A stretch of DNA of 64,000 nt from Verminephrobacter eiseniae EF01-2 (GTDB lineage: Bacteria; Pseudomonadota; Gammaproteobacteria; Burkholderiales; Burkholderiaceae_C). Below the pieces are notes generated by a model. It did not search any database. It had not been told where the DNA came from and saw nothing but the letters and a program-made list of their open reading frames with translations. A program made the position numbers and the translations under genes. Within the stretch, counting starts at the first letter, position 1. Each line of letters begins with the position of its first letter. This document shows positions 58,137 through 64,000 of this stretch, one piece after another. The stretch spans positions 3,584,501 to 3,648,500 of the forward strand of contig NC_008786.1 in assembly GCF_000015565.1 (NCBI RefSeq), read 5' to 3'.

Positions 58137-59225
58137 ATGAGCACACCGACCCACGCCCCCGCGCCTGCCGACAGATGGCTGCACGGCGCCATTGCGCGCA
58201 TCGAAGCCGATTACCAGCGCAGCGCCGACACGCACCTGATCCCGTTGCGCCTGCCGGCTTTTGCCGCGCAGGGCATAGACCTGTACCTGAAGGACGAATC
58301 CACCCACCCCACCGGCAGCCTCAAGCACCGGCTGGCGCGCTCGTTGTTTTTGTATGCGCTGTGCAATGGCTGGATTGGCGCCGGCTCGACCGTCGTCGAG
58401 TCGTCCAGCGGCTCGACGGCAGTCAGCGAAGCCTACTTTGCGCGCCTGCTGGAGTTGCCGTTCGTGGCGGTGATGCCGCGCAGCACCTCGCCCGAGAAGA
58501 TCGCGCAGATCGAGTTCCACGGCGGGCGCTGCCATCTGGTGGACAGCGCCGGCCTGGTCTACGAACAGGCCCGGGCCATCGCCGCGCAGACGGGCGGCCA
58601 TTACATGGACCAGTTCACCTACGCCGAGCGCGCGACCGATTGGCGCGGCAACAACAACATTGCCGAGAGCATGTTCACGCAGATGGCGCGTGAGCGCCAC
58701 CCCGTTCCGCGCTGGATCGTGGTGGGCGCGGGCACCGGCGGCACCAGCGCCACCATAGGCCGCTACATGCGCTACCAGCGCCATGCCAGCCGGCTGTGTG
58801 TGGCCGACCCCGCAGGCTCGGTGTTCAGCGCCCACTACCGCACCGGCGACACCACGCTGACTGCGCCAGGCTCGCGCATCGAGGGCATAGGGCGGCCCCG
58901 CGTGGAGCCGAGCTTCATCCGCACGCTGGTCGATCGGATGATCGAGGTGCCCGATGTCGAGTCGGTGGCCGCCATGCGCGCGCTGTCGCGCTTGCTCGGG
59001 CGGCGCGTCGGGCCTTCGACCGGCACCAACTTCGTGGCCATGCTGACGCTGGCCGCCGAGATGCGCGAGCGCGGCGAGCGCGGCTCCATCCTGTCGCTGC
59101 TGTGCGATGCCGGCGAACGCTATCTGCCCACGTATTTCGACCCGGCCTGGGTGGCGCAATGCTTTGGCGACTGCACGCTGGCACAGCACAAGATCGACGC
59201 GCAGATCGGCGCCTGCGGCAACTGA
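58137..59225 (+). CDS. PLP-dependent cysteine synthase-family enzyme
   Basis: 362 aa, fold type II. PLP lysine in [12 protein letters not shown], phosphate loop [15 protein letters not shown], and [15 protein letters not shown]. Longer than CysK, with an extra C-terminal region, as in a group annotated as cysteine desulfhydrase or cystathionine beta-synthase-like. Substrate not certain. Stands alone, 81 bp after the methylase. Confidence 0.83.
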   Translation: MSTPTHAPAPADRWLHGAIARIEADYQRSADTHLIPLRLPAFAAQGIDLYLKDESTHPTGSLKHRLARSLFLYALCNGWIGAGSTVVESSSGSTAVSEAYFARLLELPFVAVMPRSTSPEKIAQIEFHGGRCHLVDSAGLVYEQARAIAAQTGGHYMDQFTYAERATDWRGNNNIAESMFTQMARERHPVPRWIVVGAGTGGTSATIGRYMRYQRHASRLCVADPAGSVFSAHYRTGDTTLTAPGSRIEGIGRPRVEPSFIRTLVDRMIEVPDVESVAAMRALSRLLGRRVGPSTGTNFVAMLTLAAEMRERGERGSILSLLCDAGERYLPTYFDPAWVAQCFGDCTLAQHKIDAQIGACGN

Positions 59226-59266
59226 CCGATGACAGATGACAACGGACGGATGACCGGTGCGCGGTC

Positions 59267-60424
59267 TCAGTCCAACGCCGTCCACTTGCGCTCGCTGGCG
59301 GCAGATTCGACAACCTTTTCAATGAAGCGCACACCACGCGCACCGTCTGCCACCTGCGGGTAGTCGGCGGCCAGCGGGTCGGCCGTCTGGCCGCTGGCGC
59401 GGGCGCGGATGTCGGCAGCCACGCCCAGGTAGACATTGGCAAAGGCTTCGATGAAGGCTTCCGGGTGGCCCGCCGGCAGGCGCCCGGCGCGCAATGCCGC
59501 TGCGCTCAACCAGGGGGCGCCGCGTGTCAGGATGCGGCGCGGCCCGTCCAGCGGCGAGTGGATCAGCTGGTTCGGGTTTTCCTGATGCCACTCCAGCGTG
59601 CCCAATGTGCCGGAGACCTGTAGCCGCAGGTCGTTCTCCAGCCCTGCCGCCACCTGCGATGCCATGATCACGCCGCGCGCGCCATTGGCGTAGCGCAGCA
59701 GCAGTTGGGCGTCGTCGTCCAACTGGCGCCCGGCACCGAAGCTGGCGAGGTCGGCGCATAGCCAAGCCGGCTGCATGCCGGTGACGGTGGCGGCCAGGTT
59801 TTCGGCATGTGAGCCGATGTCGCCCATGGCGCCGGTGCTGCCGCTGCGCGCCGGGTCCATCCGCCACAGGGCCTTCCTGTCGTTCGCCTCCACCGGCTTG
59901 GACAACCAGCCCTGGTGGTATTGCACCGTGATCTTGCACACCTGGCCCAGGGCGCCGCTGCGCACCAGTTCACGCGCCTCGCGCACCATCGGATAGCCGG
60001 TGTAGTTGTAGCTCACGCCGAACACGGTGCCGGAGCGCTGCACGGCGGCCACCAGCGCATCGGCCTGGGCGCTGGTGTGCACCAGCGGCTTGTCGCACAC
60101 CACATGAAAACCGGCCTCGACAAAGGCCAGCGCCACCGGGTAGTGCAGGTCATTCGGGGTGACGATGCTGACCAGATCGATGCGTTCTTCGGGGCTGCGG
60201 CGCAGTTCGTCGTTCAGCAGGTCTTGCCAGCAGCCGTGATTGCGCGCATCGGCCAGGCCCAGATCGGCGCCGGATACGCGCGCGCGTTCGGGGGTGGAGG
60301 AGAGCGCTCCGGCCACCCACTCGAACTGGTCATCGAGCGCCATTGCCTTGCGGTGCACGGCGCCGATGAAGGCGCCGTTGCCGCCGCCGACCATTGCATA
60401 GCGCAGTTTTCTTTCTTTCGGCAT
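59267..60424 (-). CDS. Gfo/Idh/MocA-family oxidoreductase
   Basis: 385 aa. Rossmann motif [20 protein letters not shown], then [30 protein letters not shown] (EKP-like catalytic Lys motif), and [16 protein letters not shown] with the catalytic His. NAD(P)-dependent oxidation of a sugar or polyol. Last gene in the leftward sugar operon, 15 bp after the isomerase gene. Confidence 0.92.
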   Translation of the reverse strand: MPKERKLRYAMVGGGNGAFIGAVHRKAMALDDQFEWVAGALSSTPERARVSGADLGLADARNHGCWQDLLNDELRRSPEERIDLVSIVTPNDLHYPVALAFVEAGFHVVCDKPLVHTSAQADALVAAVQRSGTVFGVSYNYTGYPMVREARELVRSGALGQVCKITVQYHQGWLSKPVEANDRKALWRMDPARSGSTGAMGDIGSHAENLAATVTGMQPAWLCADLASFGAGRQLDDDAQLLLRYANGARGVIMASQVAAGLENDLRLQVSGTLGTLEWHQENPNQLIHSPLDGPRRILTRGAPWLSAAALRAGRLPAGHPEAFIEAFANVYLGVAADIRARASGQTADPLAADYPQVADGARGVRFIEKVVESAASERKWTALD

Positions 60425-60439
60425 GGGGTGCTCTCCTGG

Positions 60440-61441
60440 TCAGGCGCGCGTGAATACGGCGTCGAATGCGTGGGTGGATGGCTTGAAGTCCAGCCGCTTG
60501 CAAAAGGCCGCGCTCTCGGTGGCGCCATGCACGCGGTCCATGCGGTTGTCTTCCCATTCCACCGACAGCGGGCCTTGGTAGCCGGTGTCGTTGAGCGCGA
60601 CGATGATGGATTCGAAGTCGATCATGCCGCGCCCCACGCTGCGAAAATCCCAATAGCGCCGCGCATCGCCAAAGCTGGTGTGGCCGCCAAACACGCCCAC
60701 CGAGCCGTCGCCCTTGCCCCACCAGACATCTTTCATGTGCACGTTGTGGATGCGCCCGGCAAACCGGCGGATGAATTGCACATAGTCCACGCCCTGGTAG
60801 CCCAGGTGGCTGGGGTCGAAGTTGAAGCCAAAGCGCCGGTGCCCGCCGACGGCGGCAATGGCGCGCTCGGCCGAGGCAATGTCGAAGGCGATTTCGGTGG
60901 GGTGCACTTCCAGCGCAAAGTTGACATCCTGCTGCTCGAACGCTTCCAGGATGGGCGCAAAGCGCTGCGCAAAGTCGGCAAAGCCCTTGTCCCAGTACGC
61001 CTGGCCGATCGGCGGAAACGCATAGATCGCATGCCAGATCGACGAGCCGGTAAAGCAGGTGACGGTCTTGACGCCGAACTTTGCCGCTGCGCGCGCGGTG
61101 TCGATCAACTCGCGGGCGGCGCGCTGGCGCACGCCTTCGGGATCACCGTCGCCCCATATCCGGGGCGGCAGGATGGCCCGGTGGCGCTCGTCGATCAGGT
61201 CGCACACGGCCTGGCCCACCAGGTGGTTGCCAATGGCCAGGCAGTGCAGGCCATGCCATTCGAGCAGGGCGCGCTTGTCTTTCACATATTGGGCGTCGGC
61301 CAGGGCTGCTTGCACATCGAAGTGGTCGCCGCCGCAGGCCAGTTCCAGGCCATCGTAGCCCATGCGTTTGGCCAAGGGCGCAAGCTCGGCAAGCGGCAGG
61401 TCGGCCCACTGGCCGGTAAAGAGGGTGACGGGTCTTGTCAT
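60440..61441 (-). CDS. Sugar phosphate isomerase/epimerase (TIM barrel)
   Basis: 333 aa from the ATG at 61441. [35 protein letters not shown]; metal ligands appear in [38 protein letters not shown] and [11 protein letters not shown]. Xylose-isomerase-like AP endonuclease 2 fold. With the downstream Gfo/Idh enzyme it resembles inositol- or keto-sugar-type pathways. Confidence 0.9.
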   Translation of the reverse strand: MTRPVTLFTGQWADLPLAELAPLAKRMGYDGLELACGGDHFDVQAALADAQYVKDKRALLEWHGLHCLAIGNHLVGQAVCDLIDERHRAILPPRIWGDGDPEGVRQRAARELIDTARAAAKFGVKTVTCFTGSSIWHAIYAFPPIGQAYWDKGFADFAQRFAPILEAFEQQDVNFALEVHPTEIAFDIASAERAIAAVGGHRRFGFNFDPSHLGYQGVDYVQFIRRFAGRIHNVHMKDVWWGKGDGSVGVFGGHTSFGDARRYWDFRSVGRGMIDFESIIVALNDTGYQGPLSVEWEDNRMDRVHGATESAAFCKRLDFKPSTHAFDAVFTRA

Positions 61442-61559
61442 GGTGCGTCTTGGGCGGTGTGGGTTGGGGGGTGAAAATTGGGGGGTGAAAAGGCAGGCAG
61501 CGACCCCATCGCAATGGCTGCCTGCGCTGAGCAGAGCGGATGGCGGGTCTGACCGATCT

Positions 61560-62552
61560 TCAGTACGGCGAGTCCGGAAAGTAAAAGTCCTTGGCATTCT
61601 CTTTGGTGATCTGCACCACCGGGAGGATGGTCCTTGCTGGCAGCTTGTCGCCCTTGAGGCGCGCCTCGGCGGTGAGCTTGATCGCTTCGTAGATGAACTT
61701 CGGCGAGAACGACACATTGGCCTGTATCACCGGGTTGCTGCCGTCCATCAGCGCCTTGATCATGCCCTTGGAACCACCACCGCCGAACACCAGTTTGATG
61801 TCCTTGCGCTTGGCCTGCTCGATGGCCTTGAGCACGCCCACGGCCATGTCATCGTCGGCGGCCCACACGGCATCGATATGCGCAAAGCGCGTCAGGTAAT
61901 CCTGCATCACCTTGAAGGCGTCGTCGCGGTTCCAGTTGGCGTATTTGGCATCGAGCAGCTTGATCTCGGGGTTGTTTTTGAGCACGGCGTTGAAGCCGTC
62001 CATGCGCTCGTTGTCCAGCGTGGTGGCAATGCCGCGCAAGGCAACCACCTGCCCCTTGCCGCCCAGGGTCTTGGCCATGAACTCGGCGGGAATCTTGCCA
62101 AAGGCGGTGTTGTCATACGACAGATAGGCGTCCTGCGCACTGGGGTCGGTCAGGCCGCGATCGACCACCAGCACGTACACGCCCTTGGCCTTGACCTGCG
62201 CCACCGGCTTGGTCAGCGCCGCCGATTCGAACGGAAAAATGACCAGCGCGCCGATCTTGTTCGCCGTCAGCATGTCTTGCAACTGGTTGGCCTGCTCGGG
62301 CCCACCGCTTGCCGTCTTGATGACGACCTGCAGGCCGGGGTGGGCCTGCTCCAGATCCTTCTTGGCCTTGTTCGCCCAGAACACGATGGCACCTTGAAAG
62401 CTATGCGTGGCCGACGGGATGGACACACCCAGCGTGAGTTTGTTCTGCGCCGGCGCCGGGCTGGCCAACGCCAACGCCAGCACAGGGCCGGCCAGCGCCG
62501 ACAATGCGCGGCGGCGGGTCCATGCCCGATCGGGGTGAAATTTCTGCTTCAT
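61560..62552 (-). CDS. Sugar ABC transporter substrate-binding protein (ribose/RbsB class)
   Basis: 330 aa. Tat-like or Sec signal [20 protein letters not shown]... ending ASPAPAQ; mature part [81 protein letters not shown]. An AGGAGA site lies 7 bp before the start. Permease and ATPase are not adjacent in the window and may lie beyond the right edge or elsewhere. Confidence 0.92.
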   Translation of the reverse strand: MKQKFHPDRAWTRRRALSALAGPVLALALASPAPAQNKLTLGVSIPSATHSFQGAIVFWANKAKKDLEQAHPGLQVVIKTASGGPEQANQLQDMLTANKIGALVIFPFESAALTKPVAQVKAKGVYVLVVDRGLTDPSAQDAYLSYDNTAFGKIPAEFMAKTLGGKGQVVALRGIATTLDNERMDGFNAVLKNNPEIKLLDAKYANWNRDDAFKVMQDYLTRFAHIDAVWAADDDMAVGVLKAIEQAKRKDIKLVFGGGGSKGMIKALMDGSNPVIQANVSFSPKFIYEAIKLTAEARLKGDKLPARTILPVVQITKENAKDFYFPDSPY

Positions 62553-62631
62553 GATGCGTCTCCTGTTCCTGTGAAAAAAAGCCATGAAAGCTGGCCGGCG
62601 GGGGAAATACTCCAATGCCAGGTGAAATCAC

Positions 62632-63270
62632 TCATTCCTGAGTCACCTTGAAATGAACGCGAGGCAGCGTGGATTCGATGAGTCGGGCATTCGGCTCATC
62701 GGTGTTTTTCATCCAATCCTCTGCGTCCTGTAATGAGCGGCCAAACTGCATATGCCTGGCAAGCAAACGCTGCCAGCGCACCGCCGGATCGACCTGCACA
62801 TACCACAGCTCGTCCAGCAGCGGGGCCACAGGGCGCCAGTCGCCTTGGTCCAGCGCCAAATAGTTGCCCTCGGCAATGATCAGCCTGGCCTGCGGGAATA
62901 TCGGAATGGCGCCGGCAATCGGCTCCTCGATGGCACGGCGAAACTCGGGGGCATAAATGATTTCATCATCCCTTTGCCGGCGCAAGCGCTCCAGCAGCGA
63001 GCGAAAACCATGGCCATCGAAAGTATCAGGCGCGCCCTTGCGCCCGGCACGCCCCAGACGGGCCAATTCGATATTGGCCAGGTGATAACCATCCATCGGC
63101 ACGATTTGCGACTGCCGGGAGTGCAGGGCTTGCAAACGGGCCGACAGCGTCGATTTGCCGGCCCCCGGCGGTCCGATGATGCCCAAAAGGGTGCGCGCAC
63201 TGCGGGCCAGGAATGTCTGTAGTCGCTCGCAGGCTTGCGGGAAAGTCAGCGTCGGCACCTGATGAGTCAT
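62632..63270 (-). CDS. P-loop sugar / nucleoside kinase (phosphoribulokinase-uridine kinase fold)
   Basis: 212 aa. Walker A GPPGAGKSTLSARL near residue 32, then QIVPMDGYHLANIELARLGRAGRKGAPDTFDGHGF, RLIIAEGNYLALD (Walker B). This matches bacterial 'nucleoside/fructose transport kinase' proteins (FrcK-like). Start at 63270 preferred because GGAGG lies 6 bp upstream; a TTG at 63300 overlapping the previous stop is possible. Between epimerase and binding protein, so it probably phosphorylates the imported sugar. Confidence 0.85.
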   Translation of the reverse strand: MTHQVPTLTFPQACERLQTFLARSARTLLGIIGPPGAGKSTLSARLQALHSRQSQIVPMDGYHLANIELARLGRAGRKGAPDTFDGHGFRSLLERLRRQRDDEIIYAPEFRRAIEEPIAGAIPIFPQARLIIAEGNYLALDQGDWRPVAPLLDELWYVQVDPAVRWQRLLARHMQFGRSLQDAEDWMKNTDEPNARLIESTLPRVHFKVTQE

Positions 63271-63296
63271 CGAATCCCTCCAATCGAACTGCGGGT

Positions 63297-64000
63297 TCAA
63301 GCGTTGCTGGCGTTACTGACGTTACTGGCTTTGCGGGCGTTGCCCATGCCATCGGCGATGAACTGGCGCGCATGTTTGGCCAAATCCATTCCATCGCTCC
63401 AGAGGTTGCGCCACACGGCCAAGGTATTGGACAGGTCGTGATTCACAACGGCCGATGAAAAGCTCTCGAAGGTAATGACGCCCTCGTAGCCGATCGAAGC
63501 CAGTGCCCGGAAAAATTCGGGAAAGTCGATGGTTCCCGATCCGAGATAGCCGCGATTGCTTTCACCGATATGCACATAGCCCAGCCGCGCACCGCAAGCC
63601 AGCACGGGCTGCAAGAAGTCGGTTTCTTCGATATTCATGTGGTAGGTATCGAGATGCACCTTGACACCAGGCGCATTCAGCTTGTCGAGCATTTCCAGCG
63701 CTTGCAGGGCCGTGTTGAGTTGGTTGCTCTCATAACGGTTTACCACTTCCAGGCCCAGCGTGATTCCTTTCGCGGCGGCGACATCGGCCATGCGTTTCAT
63801 CGATTCCATGGCGTTGTAGCGCCCTTTTTCGGTGAGGGGTCCGGGGTACTTGGCCAGGGCGCCATACAAGACTCCGCCAAAGTAATTGCCGCCCAACTGC
63901 GCGGTCATGGTGATGCCCTCTTGCAGCTTGGCAATGCCGCGACGCACACATTCAGGGTCTTCACTCGAAATGTCGGCCGCCAATGACAAACCGCGTGAAC
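63297..64000 (-). CDS. Ketose 3-epimerase / sugar isomerase, C-terminal part
   Basis: The last ~234 codons of a TIM-barrel epimerase; the 5' end lies beyond the window. LSLAADISSEDPECVRRGI, QLGGNYFGGVLYGALAKYPG, GLEVVNRYESNQLNTALQALEML (metal Glu), VHLDTYHMNIEETDF, GYVHIGESNRGYLGSGTIDF and ITFESFSSAVV are motifs of the D-tagatose/D-psicose 3-epimerase group. The C-terminus (NARKASNVSNASNA) is encoded by 9-bp repeats. It is upstream of the kinase, so the operon concerns a ketose. Confidence 0.9.
   Translation of the reverse strand, partial: SRGLSLAADISSEDPECVRRGIAKLQEGITMTAQLGGNYFGGVLYGALAKYPGPLTEKGRYNAMESMKRMADVAAAKGITLGLEVVNRYESNQLNTALQALEMLDKLNAPGVKVHLDTYHMNIEETDFLQPVLACGARLGYVHIGESNRGYLGSGTIDFPEFFRALASIGYEGVITFESFSSAVVNHDLSNTLAVWRNLWSDGMDLAKHARQFIADGMGNARKASNVSNASNA

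Overview
The window reads as one stretch of a high-GC betaproteobacterial chromosome of the order Burkholderiales, family Comamonadaceae. I base this on the fab / rpoE-rseA-rseB-mucD / lepA-lepB-DUF4845-rnc-era gene order, an elongation factor P with arginine at position 32, a TIGR04438-type Trp-rich peptide, a PhaR regulator, and many Bug (TctC-like) solute-binding proteins. The number of small repeats and catabolic cassettes resembles the earthworm symbiont Verminephrobacter, but that genus assignment is inference.

Layout. 1-7.2 kb: 5' part of urtA (urea ABC transport), a conserved hypothetical gene, murI and class I fumarase in one operon, a divergent class II fumarase, and a YqhA-like membrane protein. 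7.3-13.9 kb: acs with a LapA-like protein, a small cytochrome c, a Trp-rich peptide, ilvD and lgt. 14-19.5 kb: a choline module (choline-binding protein, GMC choline dehydrogenase, formaldehyde dehydrogenase, L-serine dehydratase) that could carry choline to pyruvate. 19.9-25.3 kb: a PAS-GGDEF-EAL protein, phaR, rimO and efp. 25.7-28.8 kb: a CoA-transferase / HMG-CoA-lyase-like / Bug operon. 28.9-44.6 kb: the long conserved minus-strand block era-rnc-DUF4845-lepB-lepA, mucD-rseB-rseA-rpoE, fabF-acpP-fabG-fabD-fabH-plsX-rpmF. 44.6-56.1 kb: an accessory segment separating rpmF from its usual partner yceD. 56.1-59.2 kb: yceD, maf, an RsmI-like methylase and a PLP enzyme. 59.3-64 kb: a sugar or polyol catabolic operon, cut by the window edge.

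Two kinds of structure are not explained by ordinary genes. First, a family of small non-coding elements with perfect or near-perfect 17-20 bp terminal inverted repeats (TGTCGCGTCA...TGACGCGACA), flanked by 4-bp direct repeats CTAG or CTGG. There are four complete copies (about 158, 159, 82 and 146 bp) and one truncated copy, all in intergenic DNA. They behave like MITEs. One supplies the stop codon of its neighbour, and two sit head to tail sharing a single CTAG. A second, unrelated inverted-repeat element lies at 54936-55034.

Second, the 11.4-kb accessory segment starts with a 904-residue lipoprotein whose C-terminus carries an H-x6-D ... H-x-H signature of LAS-type peptidoglycan metallopeptidases. 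That gene has been duplicated in tandem together with a 101-bp piece of the plsX 5' end. In the second copy rpmF has been lost, the peptidase end is missing, a 212-bp block is identical to copy 1 (suggesting gene conversion), and a third short fragment follows. The rest of the segment is a five-gene catabolic operon of unknown substrate with a divergent LysR regulator.
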